Counted from the stretch's first letter, positions 48,890-61,479 are shown. The stretch: 64,000 bases of DNA from Luzula sylvatica (GCA_946800325.1 OX326960.1:49285355-49349354); one strand, 5' to 3'. A program made the numbers and translations. Notes: a model not told the origin generated them from the letters alone.

Positions 48890-50000
48890 ATCTAGAGAAA
48901 ATAGTTGGAGTCTTTAGTGAGGTTTTCTTCCCGAGTGGAATTATCGTAGAGAGTATTTTATCTTCTACGCATCGAGAAGAACGTCGTATGAATCGCTCCA
49001 GTCATTAAGTACTGGACATAACCAATTCCGTAGGCAAGGACGAACCTTCTGTAGTTATAACGGAAAAGGATTTAGCCAGGGATTTCAAACCGGAGAGAAC
49101 TTTACCACAGAAAAAGGTCCTATTTTAATCTTCTCCATTTTTTGGCAAGGAGATCTCCATTCTTTTGAATCGTTGAGAGTTTGACGCGTGGGTGTCACTT
49201 TAGGAAAACGTACTCGAGGAGACTGTATTATTTCGTTTGGAGAGGATTATCACGGGGGTATAGGAATAAATTTGAAATTTGGGGGAATTGTTTGGTGCTT
49301 TGGATTCCCCGCTCCTCTCGTGATTTGGTTAAGTACTATATAGACTCGGTGTTTGTGAACGTATTGGGCTTAACATGCCTAAATATGGGCTTAATGGACC
49401 TTCAGAGAATAGAGTAAAAACAAAGTTTATTTAGGCTTTAGCATTTTAATTTCAGTTCACAGGAATTGTCAAATTTGTTATTTGATTTTTAACTTTTAAC
49501 CATTTTGTGAATGATTTGAACTCGAAACAAATATATAGTTGAGTATAATAAAATAAATTATTCTAGTTATATGTTGTTCATACATGTACTTCAATTTATA
49601 TTATATTATCAGACCATAATATATGTTGTAATCTATTAGCCAATCAATTGACTTAAATTATCTAATAGAAAATTTAGCAACAATTGATTTTAGAGGGCAT
49701 ATATCATGCCCTGAGATTCCCCCACAATTACCCCACTCTAATTAATTCAATAATTAATACTATCAATTAACGATTAATTCATAATTATCTATTTTAAAAT
49801 ATTTAGAATTAATCATTAATTGGTATGGACCTTAATTACATATTAAATTTTTAATAATTATGAATTAATTATGAATTCACTTTGCTAATTGTGTCATTAA
49901 TTAGTGTGGGGGAATTGAGGGGGAAATTGGGGAGAAATTGGGGGGGGGGGGGGTCAAATACGTATACATATATTTCGAAATTTTAGAATAATAGAGTACA
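48890..50000. other. Promoter side of the coiled-coil gene and AT-rich spacer
   Basis: A single GTTATAACGGAA word, like the 2.2 kb array unit, lies near 49,055. The frame around 49,181-49,417 has no family features. A G12-14 homopolymer lies near 49,945. Confidence 0.45.
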
Positions 50001-50009
50001 ATAAATATA

Positions 50010-50247
50010 GGGAAATTTTACTGTTTAGACCAAATAAGTTTCGTATTACCAAAAATAGACCAACTAGTTTCAAAATTTGGGAAATAACACTCTCGACCTT
50101 TGAAAAGTCGAGAGATTGCTAAACTGCTCGACTTTTCAAAAGTCGAGCGCTTTTATTCCTTAATCACCTGATCACACGGCGGGATTAATTATTTCCCCAA
50201 ACTGCTCAACCTTTGAAAAGTCGAGCAATTTTGCAATGATTTGGTCC

Positions 50248-50298
<51 letters not shown>

Positions 50299-52620
50299 AA
50301 GCCCTCGACCTTTCAAAGGTCGAGCACTTTGTGCTATTTATACCCCCGTTTGGTCCCCACTCACTCAAAATGTACCCGCCGAATTATCCATTATTTAGTT
50401 ATTACGTTCAATTATGTTGATAATTAAGAAATATAATTAAATATTCAGTAAAATTTATTCAAATTTATGAATTCGAACAATTATTAATTACGTATTAAGT
50501 TAACAACTAACATATATTGGTTATTATTTTAATTAAATATACTAATTTAGAACATAGATCATGTTATGATAAAATTTGGTATTTGTTTCCGAATTTTACC
50601 ATAACATTATCTATGTTCTAAATTGGTATATTTAATAAAAATAATAACTAGTACATGTTGGTTGTTAACTTAATACATATTTAATAATGATTCGAATACT
50701 TAAATTTGAATAAATTTTACTGAATATTTAATTATATTTCTTAATTATCAACATAATTGAACGTAATAACTAAATAATGGATAATTCGGCGGGTACATTT
50801 TGGAGGAAATTAATTTTTTTATTTTTAATATCGGACACACACGTGGCACTGTTGAAAAAATATATAAAAAAATTAAACCCCTCCAAAGTGTACACGCCGA
50901 ATTCTCCATTATTTAGTTATTACGTTCAATTATATTGATAATTAAGATATATAATTAAATATTCAGTAAAATTTATTCAAATTTATGAATTCGAACAATT
51001 ATTAATTACTTATTAAGTTAACAGCTAACTTGTACTGGTTATCATTTTAATTAAATATATTAATTATAACATAGAAATGTTATGATAAAATTTGGATAAT
51101 TTCGATTCGTATATTTAATTAAAATGATAACCAGTACATGTTAGCTGTTAACTTAATACGTAATTAATAATTGTTCGAATTCATAAATTTGAATAAATTT
51201 TACTGAATATTTAATTATATTTCTTAATTATCAACATAATTGAACGTAATAACTAAATAATGGATAATTTGGCGGGTACATTTTGGAGGAAATTAATTTT
51301 TTTATTTTTAATATCTGACACACACGTGGCACTGTTGAAAAAATATATAAAAAAATTAAACCCCTCCAAAGTGTACACGCCAAATTCTCCATTATTTAGT
51401 TATTACGTTCAATTATATTGATAATTAAGATATATAATTAAATATTCAGTAAAATTTATTCAAATTTATGAATTCGAACAATTATTAATTACGTATTAAG
51501 TTAACAGCTAACTTGTACTGGTTATCATTTTAATTAAATATATTAATTATAACATAGAAATGTTATGATAAAATTTGGATAATTTCGATTCGTATATTTA
51601 ATTAAAATGATAACCAGTACATGTTAGCTGTTAACTTAATATATAATTAATAATTGTTTGAATTCATAAATTTGAATAAATTTTACTGAATATTTAATTA
51701 TATATCTTAATTATCAATATAATTGAACGTAATAACTAAATAATGGAGAATTCGGCGTGTACACTTTGGAGGGGTTTAATTTTTTTATATATTTTTTCAA
51801 CAGTGCCACGTGTGTGTCAGATATTAAAAATAAAAAAAAAATTCCTCCAAAATGTACCCGCCGAATTATCCATTATTTAGTTATTACGTTCAATTATGTT
51901 GATAATTAAGAAATATAATTAAATATTCAGTAAAATTTATTCAAATTTAAGTATTCGAATCATTATTAAATATGTATTAAGTTAACAACCAACATGTACT
52001 AGTTATTATTTTTATTAAATATACTAATTTAGAACATAGATAATGTTATGGTAAAATTCGGAAACAAATACCAAATTTTATCATAACATGATCTATGTTC
52101 TAAATTAATATATTTAATTAAAATAATAACCAATATATGTTAGTTGTTAACTTAATACGTAATTAATAATTGTTCGAATTCATAAATTTGAATAAATTTT
52201 ACTGAATATTTAATTATATTTCTTAATTATCAACATAATTGAACGTAATAACTAAATAATGGATAATTCGGCGGGTACATTTTGAGTGAGTGGGGACCAA
52301 ACGGGGGTATAAATAGCACAAAGTGCTCGACCTTTGAAAGGTCGAGGGTTTTAGAGAGAGAGAGAGAGAGAGAGAGAGTGGGGGACCAAATCATTGCAAA
52401 ATTGCTCGACTTTTCAAAGGTCGAGCAGTTTGGGGAAATAATTAATCCTGCCATGTGATCAGGTGATTAAGGAATAAAAGCGCTCGACTTTTGAAAAGTC
52501 GAGCAGTTTAGCAATCTCTCGACTTTTCAAAGGTCGAGAGTGTTATTTTCCAAATTTTGAAACTAGTTGGTTTATTTTTGGTAATACGAAATTTATTTGG
52601 TCTAAACAGTAAAATTTCCC
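50010..52620. mobile_element. 2.6-kb palindromic foldback element (Mutator-like target site)
   Basis: The whole 2,611 bp is a near-perfect inverted repeat. Ends read GGGAAATTTTACTGTTTAGA and the exact inverse, flanked by ATAAATATA at 50,001-50,009 and 52,621-52,629 (9-bp target duplication). The outer arms carry short hairpins of CTCGACCTTTGAAAAGTCGAG type. They also carry mirrored microsatellites (CT at 50,252-50,297; AG at 52,353-52,378). The centre holds four successive palindromic units of about 410-440 bp (about 50,370-50,805, 50,885-51,285, 51,370-51,765, 51,845-52,280). The terminal GGGAAATTT is shared with the element in helicase intron 13. No coding capacity is present. Confidence 0.85.
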
Positions 52621-52807
52621 ATAAATATATTATAATTTCGAGAATCTTGGGAGAACTCAGGTCTTTTACATAGATTCTTCGTCATTCGACGTATGTAGTG
52701 TGTTTGATTTTGATATAAAGTATATGGTTATTCTTTTACCAATATGAGAAAATAGGATAATTTGTCAGGAAATATCAATATAAATGGTTCTAACATGACA
52801 TTTGAAA

Positions 52808-55040
52808 CTAAACTTCTTCACATAAACTTGTAACTAATTTTGTACATACGATGTTGCATTTTATTTTGTGAAGACTCATAAATTGTAAATTAATAAATAA
52901 ATTATTTGTTTACCCACAAATATGAAAACTAAAAAAAAAACTTTGAACATATAAGATCACTGAAAAGCTCGATGAGGAGAGCCACAAATATGAAAACAAA
53001 AATATCAATATTATAGCTTTTGGAGCTTTTTGACTTGTTATATATTTTGATAACTTCATTTTTCGACCAATTTGCAATTAATTGTTCCCACAAGTTTACT
53101 AACAACGAATATATTAAAACTCAAAACTAAAATCAAATTATTTTACTTGTATTCCTGATGGCCAAGTATTAGACATATATTCCTTTAACCGTTCCACAAT
53201 TTGCAATTAATTGTTTTTGTAACATCTTCTGATTATAATTATATTAAATAATGAAACACACCGGATTTTAACATTTTATAACCATCCATCTACATAACAC
53301 ACATGAATAGTAAACATAAAAATAGACACGAGAAAGCATAACAGTGATAAGGAGATACATATATATAGGGAAAGTTTTACTTTGTCCCCTACAGCTTCTC
53401 TTTCACATTTTTTATGAATATTTCGAGCGGGATTAGTGAGAATAATTAACAACTCAATTAACATACAAGGAATTAATCATCAATTTGAACGTATCAACAA
53501 AAGTACATGCTAATTAATCATTAATCAATTTTTACATATAAATTTGATATAATTTTGGTATTAACTAAAGTACTAATTAATTAATTAACATCATCACGAT
53601 TTGAAGTGACAACATCAAACGTAAATATCATAAATGATGGGGTCGGTGGTCATTCGGTTGAACCGAACCGAACCGAACCGAATAAAATTTGAACCGATTT
53701 AAAACCGAACCGAAAAAATCGAATTTCTTATTCGGTTTGTTCGGTTGAACCGAATAAGAAGATTTATAATGATAAAATTAAAATTTTATTTTGCAAAAAA
53801 TATATGAAAACAAATCATATAAAATATAATTAAGTTACTTCTAATTTTACATACGACATTTTAATTTTTTTTAAATGTATATTATAAAAAACATTACAAA
53901 TAATATTAATTCGGTCGGTTCGGTTTAATATGTTTTGTAAATACCAAAACCGAATCGAACCAAACAAACCGAACAATATCAATTTTTGTCCCAAACCGAA
54001 CCGAATAAACCAAAAAACCGAACCGATTAAACCGAATTCGAGCAGTTCCATTTGCTTCCCAAATAAACCGAATCATTTGCCCACCCCTAGATGGGGACAT
54101 GATATATGATCTCTATATATAGAGAGAGTGATATAATATATACTATTTGTTTCAATAACATCCCATATACTCTCAATATACTATTTTATATAATGAATAT
54201 ATTATTTCGAGTTCGGTATTGAAGAAGGCAATCATTTGTTGTTCTCATGAACATGTCCTAAATAACGACATTCTCAGATTATTTTGAGACATTTCCAACA
54301 GTATACACGAGTGGACGAAATAATGTATAAGGACAACGTTCATGCGATCGAATAAATGATTTAAAGTTTATTATATTATTTTGATGTTATATGTAAATAA
54401 GTATTTAAATATTATTTATTCATATATTTTATTCTTTATCGGTATTCGATTATATTATTTTACTATATTTTTTTCTAACAGTTATAACTTTGATAACTTG
54501 GTCAAAGTATATGCAGACTCCCCTGAAAAATGAATCACCAAATGTTACTTCTTATTAATACCTTGAAACTAACTTCAACCAATAAAATCCTGGAAGTGGA
54601 TTTTGTCCAAAGACTTTGGACAGGAATAATACGTCGAAAGTAATTTTAGTCCTGTGATTTTCAATCCAACGACAATTAATTCTTAGAAAGTAATTTCTGA
54701 AAATACTCTTATATTATTTCAGAATTACAAAATATACATATATAATTAAAAATCCTCATTTTTTCATTATTCCCTTTGTGGAAAATACATAGATCGTCTT
54801 AAATTAATTTTATTTTAATGAAATATGATATTTACTGATTCGAGTGAGAGCAAAAATTAAATTTTTTTGAAAATTTTTGGACGAAATTCAGTCCAAAACT
54901 CTTTGGACAAAACTTACTCACTAAAATGCATCCTATTCCTCAACAAGGCTGCATTTAAATAACCATATCTGTTTTTTTTTTTTCAAACTGTCATGTTGGA
55001 CATTTTATCACCATGTCTCCATCATTAAAATAGTGTTTAT
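52808..55040. repeat. Copy 1 of the second segmental duplication
   Basis: Three blocks, 52,808-53,036, 53,100-53,345 and 54,690-55,030, recur in the same order in copy 2. Copy 1 is interrupted by the hAT-like MITE at 53,643. Confidence 0.75.
53643..54089. mobile_element. hAT-like MITE rich in CGGTT/AACCG (447 bp)
   Basis: The left end TCGGTGGTCATTCGGTTGAA and the inverted right end TAGGGGTGGGCAAATGATTC flank long runs of CCGAACCGAA. GATGGGG occurs on both sides (53,636-53,642 and 54,090-54,096), a 7-8 bp target duplication. It is not protein coding. Confidence 0.7.
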
Positions 55041-55400
55041 ACTCTTCATCGTTAGTCTAATTTGTTGAGTGTGAGACACAAAAATTCATATATTGTAAAA
55101 AATTGTGGATTCAATTTTCATTGACATCAATTGATGAAAGACATATGATCCTTCTCCATTTATTATCAACAAAAAAAAAATTCTTCACATAAGCTTTTTA
55201 CTAATTTTGTACCTCTGATGTTGCATTTTATTTAGTGAAGACTCATAAATTGTAAATTAATATTTGAATTGTTTGTTTACCCTAAAATATGAAAACAAAC
55301 TTTGAACATATAAGATCACTGAAATGCTGGATAAGGAGAGCACAAATATGAAAACAAAAAATATCAATATCAGAGGTTTTGGAGCTTTTTGACTTGTACT

Positions 55401-56493
55401 TGATTTTTTGCCAATTTGTTCCTCATCGCAGCCGCATCAAACTACCAGAAGTTTAATCATAACAAATATCTAAGTATCCATCGAGGACCTATGTTACTCG
55501 GAGAGACAAATGTCAAAGATCACTAATTTTAAAAAATCACAATTAATCTATTTTATATAGTTATTTATTAGATTTTTTTTAAGATTTTAGCTCATGCAAG
55601 GACTAAACAAGTAATTGAAAACGACAATATTGAGTAGACGTGTTATTGCATTTATTTGTGATGTGATTGATTAATGAAATACAATTAATTATTATTTTAT
55701 CATTTAATGTCTATGTTGTGTTTGTTGAAATGTCCAATTAACATAAAATGTTCATTTTTAATTTATGTATGTTATAAAGTTTTGTATGTTTATAAATATT
55801 AGTTTTAAAAATTAACGATTTTAGTTAGTTAATGAATTAAATATTAAAAAAATATATCAATCAAACATTCAAAAAACGAATTCAAAATATTGAAGTTACA
55901 CTCATTTTTTAGATATATGATCTTCTAATAATAATCGTCAAAAACCTCCGAAATATCGGAGCCGACCCTGTAATCATCATTTTTTCTTAATGGTAAGCAA
56001 ACATGTTTTCACTCTTGAATGAAACACGCTTTGTCAATCTTAAATCATTTTCCTTTTTTTTAATGTTGAGTTAAGAATAAACCCCTCTCTAGTTCCGTCC
56101 TTTGACTAGGCGTGTAATTTAAATTTGAATTTGAACAAAAATTGCAGTTATCAAGACTTTGATAGTCATAAAGGTAAGGGAAATTATATTCTTTCCCATA
56201 AAAATGAGATAAACATCCTTGATAATCAAGACTTTGAATCGAACTGTACCTATCATAATTTTAATTAAAATTAATTTGCTGGTTAATTTTTTTTGTTAAT
56301 TGATCCGTATTTTTCATATTTAATTAAAATTAATTGTTAACCCGATTAACCATTAATCCAATGAGCCCGCTGACACCATCGAGGGCTTTTATCCCATTTT
56401 TATGGACTCAATATATACCTTCCAAATGTAATGTATATCATTATCATGCTTTTTGCTATTACGACTGAATCATGATATTGTTATTGTTAAACA
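55401..56493. other. AT-rich spacer inside copy 2
   Basis: No frames or complete elements are recognised. Confidence 0.4.
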
Positions 56494-56565
56494 AATATAT
56501 TAAAACTCAAAATTAAAATCAAATTATTTTACTTGTATTCCTGGTGGCTAGGTATTACACATTTA

Positions 56566-58207
56566 GGAGCATTTCTGCATGTGATCCAGTAGGAAAAAGA
56601 AATTCAAAAATTAAAATGTTTTTTCAAAATATTCCAGAACTAATCTAAAACTGATTTTAAAAACCCGGTGTCAACTGGATTTTAAAACCAGTTGGTTTAA
56701 TTAAGTTAAAATAATTAATTAGTGTTAATTAACGCTGTAGAAAAGAATGGAGAAAATGACCGGGTTTTATAAACCCGGTGGAAACTTTAAGTACATACAT
56801 GCATATGTATCTCTAAAATGTACCATTATATGTTATAATTATTTCATTTAATTAATATAGTAATTAACGTATGTTTAGATAATCAATAATTAATTTAATA
56901 CATAATTTACACTCATTTGAATTCATATATCTAAATCAATATTAATTAACTATTAATTATATATTATTCAAATTATTATGTTAATTGTTAATTATGTATT
57001 TTTAATAATATCATGCTAATTAAATTGGTTAATTATATTATAGAGAGTGTTTTGAGGAATTTTTGGTAAAAGTAAAAAATCTATTTCTTTTTTCGTCCAT
57101 GAAATGTTGCCGTGTTTTAAAAAAAACAGAAAATTTACTTTACCTCAAGTTTTCCCTGCCGAATACTCCATATTTGAGTTAATTGACATAATGATCAATA
57201 AAACATATTTTTAATAATTAATTAATAATTATTTAAATTTATGAATTCAAAAAAATAATTATTATATATTAAATTAATTGTTAATTATATAACATATCAT
57301 TAATTTTTAGTTAATGCATTTAGTTAACATAGTAATCAACACAAGTCATATAATTAATATATAATTATTAATTATCATTTAATTAACATAGTAATCAACA
57401 AAAGACATATAATTAATATATAATTATTAATTATCATTTAATTAACATAGTAATCAACACAAGTCATATAATTAATAATTATTTTAATACATAATTATTA
57501 TTTATTTGAATTCATAAAATTTAAATCAATATCACAAATTAATAATAATATGTTTTTAATTATTATGTTAATTAAACGTGTTGGTTCAAATATAGAGGAT
57601 TCGGCGGGTAAATATTGGGGAGTAATAAAATTTTCAATTTATTCCTACAAAGTCAGATAAATAAAAAAAAAATAGTAATATTACTTTGCCCCTAAATTTT
57701 CCTACCGAATTCTTCATATTTTAATGAATTCACTTAATTAACATAATAGCTAAAAAATATATATCACTAATATTTATTTTATATTAATTTATTTATGAAT
57801 TCAAATTTATATTAATTAGCGTGATGATTAAAAAAATAAATGATTAACAAATAATTAATATGAATTCAAATTTATTCACTCAAATTATTTTAATTATATA
57901 TTAATTGATTATTAATTATATAATTTTTGATACTTAGCATGTTAATTAAATATAATAATAAAAATATAGAAATGTGAGAGTAAAATTTGGGTACTCATAT
58001 CAACTCAATTTTCAAAAATTGGCACCGGGTTTATAAAACCCGCTGATTTTAAATTTGTTATTAAACATGTTATTAAGTTTTGTCTAATCTAACTAATTAA
58101 CCGCGTTTTAAAACCAGTTGGTACCGGATTTTTAAAATCCGGTACGATTAGTTTTGGCATATTTTTCGAATTTTATTTCAGTACAGGGTTACATACAGAA
58201 ATGCTCC
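56566..58207. mobile_element. Mutator-like non-autonomous element (1.64 kb)
   Basis: Ends GGAGCATTTCTGCATGT and inverse GGAGCATTTCTGTATGT are flanked by ACACATTTA at 56,557-56,565 and 58,208-58,216, a perfect 9-bp target duplication. Inside are inverted AAACCCGG/CCGGGTTT words and a roughly 62-bp unit repeated three times near 57,310-57,480 (ATTAACATAGTAATCAACA). It also contains GCCGAATACTCCATAT-like modules related to the inner units of the 50-52.6 kb palindrome. No transposase. Confidence 0.8.
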
Positions 58208-58789
58208 ACACATTTATTCCTTTAGCCGTTTTATAATTTGCAATTAATTGCTTTTGTAACATCTTCTGATTATAATTAGATTATATTACGTTCAGGGCTG
58301 CTACATCTACAGAAGTATTTTACAAATCTAACACCGAATGAAAAATGTACACTAATTTATTGATTGAATATATTTTGGATCCACCATATAAATAACATAT
58401 TCATTCCATATCAATCATTTTCATTTTGGTATCATTTCGGTGATTTACTTCTGAGAATCAATACTTTTTGTATTACATTATGAAATGCAGCAGATTGTAA
58501 CATCTTATAACCATCCATCTATATAACATACATGAATAATATATAGAGAAATAGAGACGGGAGAGCATAATAGTGATAAGGAAAACAAATATAATTATTT
58601 GAAAATACTCTTTTATTATTTCAGAAGTACAAAATATACATGGTAGAATTATTTAATTCATTCATGAAATCACATTTTCGGAAGTTGTATTTTGGTCCTC
58701 TAGAATTTGTGAGTTTTGTAAAATCTACTTGTATAGATCATTTGTGATTGAATTTTTTAAGTCAGTAATTTTTATAGTAGAATTCCTAA

Positions 58790-58885
58790 TTCTCAGCAGT
58801 TAATGGGGGCGGACTGAAAATCCGTTGGCGATATCCCTACGCTGGTTCATATCCAGTTCGACCCTGCTCCACGAGTATGAAATAG
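58790..58885 (+). pseudogene. Plastid trnY-like fragment (NUPT)
   Basis: The stretch from CAGTTAATGGGGGCGGACTG through GTTGGCGATAT and CTACGCTGGTTC to TCCAGTTCGACCCTG follows plastid trnY-GUA as I remember it, with several substitutions. The anticodon position reads GAA rather than GTA, and the acceptor 5' half is missing. It is most likely a decayed nuclear copy of plastid DNA, absent from duplication copy 1. Confidence 0.6.
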
Positions 58886-59094
58886 AAGATAACAAATTTA
58901 TCATTCTTTCCATCATAATTAAAAATCATCTTTTTTTTGTTATTTCCTTTGTGGAAAATACATAGATTGTTTTAAATTTATTTAGTTTTAATAAAATATG
59001 ATATTTACTGATTCAAATGAGAGAAAAAATCAATTTTTTTTTTGAAAAGTTGGGGACGAAATCCAGTCCAAATCTCTTTGGACAAAACTTACTC

Positions 59095-60091
59095 TCACTA
59101 TTGCATCTATCCTCCATGAATGACGCTTTGCTCAAAAAATGACGGTTTGTCTCCCGAAAGAAAACGGAGGGCTTGGCCTATTGCATCTATCCTCCATGAA
59201 TGACGCTTTGCTCCAAAAATTCTTGTGGAAATTAGATACCGAACCAACCAATCTTTGGTCAGAATATATGTATACTCTCTACGGGATTGATGGCTCTCTT
59301 CACTTAAGCGAAGTATCTATAGCGCGACTATCGGGGTTTTTGAAAGACCTAATCGGGCTACTTCCACTGTACAAAGTGTCTACGACGAAGGATGAAGCCA
59401 ATCACACACTGTGGCGTTGGCACACTTCGCATCAATTCACCTCCAAATCGGCTTATACGTTCCGGAGAAATCCGGGAATACGAAGCGAATGGCACAACCT
59501 AATTTGGAAAACACGCGCACCACTTAAGGTCCGATTCTTTCACTGGATAGCCTCACATAATAAGCTAAATACAGCCGACGTGCTTGCAAAAAAAGGATGG
59601 CCGAACACGCCAATCTGTACATTGTGTCATCGACATGACGAAACGCGTGATCACCTATTAGCACATTGCTCCTTCACTACGGCTGTTCGAAAGAACATGG
59701 TAGCAACACTGGGTGTACGACTTGCCTATAACCCCCGAGGCGATATGTTTACTGATTGACACACCGCGACCATGGGTATAGCAAGAGATGAAAAGAGGAT
59801 ATATAATACCATGTGGATGACGATCAATTGGGCGATATGGAGGGAGCGCAACGGTCGAATTTTTCAAAAGAAGAAAACATCACCGAAGCACTTAGCGAAC
59901 ATGACAATCGAGGATGTGCTTCTCTGGCACAATCTGGAAAATTAAAGGGCAATTGAAGTTACTTTTACATGATTAATTTCATTATTATGTATTTCCTTTA
60001 ATCTTCCAATAAAACTGTACATATGAACTTTTAGTTTAATACAAAACACCTGAAGGAATAGCATTTTGCTATCTTTCCCTTCAAAAAAAAA
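59095..60091 (+). mobile_element. 5'-truncated LINE with zf-RVT domain and intact short target duplication
   Basis: The insert is flanked by AAAACTTACTC at 59,084-59,094 and 60,092-60,102 and ends in a 13-A tail. A 206-codon frame (59,139-59,759) encodes the end of an L1 polyprotein: NGGLGLLHLSSMNDALLQKF, WKTRAPLKVRFFHWIASHNK and zinc ligands CTLCHRHDETRDHLLAHC. The tail then continues beyond a stop as WAIWRERNGRIF. The first 41 bp repeat a segment found 80 bp further in, so the 5' junction is rearranged. It is not a functional gene. Confidence 0.88.
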
Positions 60092-60364
60092 AAAAACTTA
60101 CTCACTAGAATGCAACCTCCAACAAGGCTGCATCTAAACAACCATATCTATTTTTCAAATTGTCATGTTTGACACTTTATCATCGTGTCTCCGTCGCTAA
60201 AAATAGTGATTCGACGGATAATATGTTAGTAATTAGTAATAACAAATATTTCTTGAGAGGACTAAATAAAACACAATAACTGAAATTACACTACTAAAAT
60301 AATTGGAGGGACCAAATAATAAAATGTACACTTGTATAATGATAAAATACACCGAAATTTAAAA

Positions 60365-60510
60365 TTGTGTAGTAGTAAAATTGGTGTTTAGGAAATGAAA
60401 AATCTTGAGTTTGAGATCCTCAAATCACATATTTGATTTATTTTTTTAGTTGCTCCTCCTCCCCTTTTATAAATTGATCCTGCATTCGTCCCTGTTTTCG
60501 GCCCCCACAT
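60365..60510 (+). mobile_element. SINE-like repeat, relative of 33,165
   Basis: GTAGTAGTAAAATTGGTGTT and TTGAGTTTGAGATCCTCAAA correspond to the box A and box B regions of the 33.2 kb copy, but with more substitutions. Confidence 0.4.
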
Positions 60511-60514
60511 AGGT

Positions 60515-61130
60515 CCGTCTCTACATGTAACCATCAAGCTATGTACCACCTTATTTTATCGTTATATTTATAAGTGAATAATTTGCACCATGGATGAAGT
60601 AGTGTTCCTTCCACTTCTTATGTTTTTTATTGTATGTTTTTAGTTAACTACAATATTAAAGATTTGAAGTACCAATATTTCGTTCAAATATAACTTTCGA
60701 AATATACTTTGGTTTGTACACTCTTAAGTCGTGACTATAATATACTTTTATAAATTATAATATCTTTTAAAAAAATTATACTTGTTCTCTTAATATTTCT
60801 CAACTTATTGATGTGTTGATTATAGATAATAAATACACAAGAAATAGTTCAGTACATAAATACATGATGTTTCAGGATTTGGAGGGGTATCCATGTTCGA
60901 GTTTTTGTAGGGGTATACGTTTAATTTTCGCCTTATTATGACAAAAAAAAGAAATAGTTCAATATATTTATGTCAATTCACTATATATCAACATCAAAGC
61001 ACTGCTACAAGAATTATCAAACTCATATAATCTTTGTGTAAACAGTGAACATGCATGGTACACAAGATTCAAGCTCTTTTTACAATCCATATCCACCTTC
61101 AACCCCTAATGTTTGACCAACATTGCTTGC
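60515..61130. other. Upstream region of the SAUR gene
   Basis: AT-rich. A GAGGGGTATCCATG / TAGGGGTATACG repeat pair lies at about 60,880-60,930. No auxin-response element was seen close to the gene. Confidence 0.4.
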
Positions 61131-61136
61131 AAGTAC

Positions 61137-61143
61137 TATAAAA
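61137..61143 (+). promoter_or_regulatory. TATA box of the SAUR gene
   Basis: TATAAAA followed by GGAAG lies 64 bp before the ATG, which puts transcription start near 61,167 and gives a short leader. Confidence 0.65.
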
Positions 61144-61206
61144 GGAAGCTAAGAAAACCTTATTTTTTTATAACCAAAAACCATACGTGCATATTTTGCC
61201 CCAAAA

Positions 61207-61473
61207 ATGGGATGCATGATAGGGAAGCTATCTTTATTTAAGTATGAGAGATTGGTTTCGAAAGTGCCGAAAGGATTCGTACCAATATTGGTTGGCACAG
61301 AGGTCTCAACCGAGAGATTTCTCGTGCATGTCAAGCAGTTGGATAATCCATTTATTATCATGCTGCTGGAGATGGCCGCAGACGAACTCGGGTACGAGCA
61401 AAAAGGGATTCTCAGAATCATTTGCGACGTCGATTGTTTTCGCAAGGCGGCGAACTCCATGATTACTAATTAG
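61207..61473 (+). CDS. SAUR-like auxin-responsive protein (88 aa)
   Basis: Single exon, 88 aa, the usual size and structure for a SAUR gene. The core follows the family: VPKGFVPILVG, ERFLVHVKQLDNPFIIMLLE, AADELGYEQKGILRIICDVDCF, then a short tail. SAURs of this type are small cytosolic or plasma-membrane-associated proteins that inhibit PP2C.D phosphatases, activate H+-ATPases and promote cell expansion; this role is family knowledge. The ATG at 61,207 is chosen because it begins the only frame covering the SAUR core and lies 64 bp after a TATA box. No neighbouring SAUR copies are visible, although the family is often clustered. Confidence 0.93.
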   Translation: MGCMIGKLSLFKYERLVSKVPKGFVPILVGTEVSTERFLVHVKQLDNPFIIMLLEMAADELGYEQKGILRIICDVDCFRKAANSMITN

Positions 61474-61479
61474 ATGCAT

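Larger units (their letters stand above)
55184..60215. repeat. Copy 2 of the second segmental duplication
   Basis: Blocks 55,184-55,400, 56,494-56,565 plus 58,208-58,590, and 58,600-59,094 plus 60,092-60,215 match copy 1. They are interrupted by a Mutator-like element, a plastid-like scrap and a LINE, for each of which copy 1 shows the unoccupied sequence. Confidence 0.75.

Noticed and set aside
49181..49417. 78-codon frame next to the coiled-coil gene
   Set aside because: No family resemblance and it lies in probable promoter sequence.
58790..58885. Functional tRNA gene
   Set aside because: The acceptor stem cannot form and the best match is an interior part of plastid trnY.
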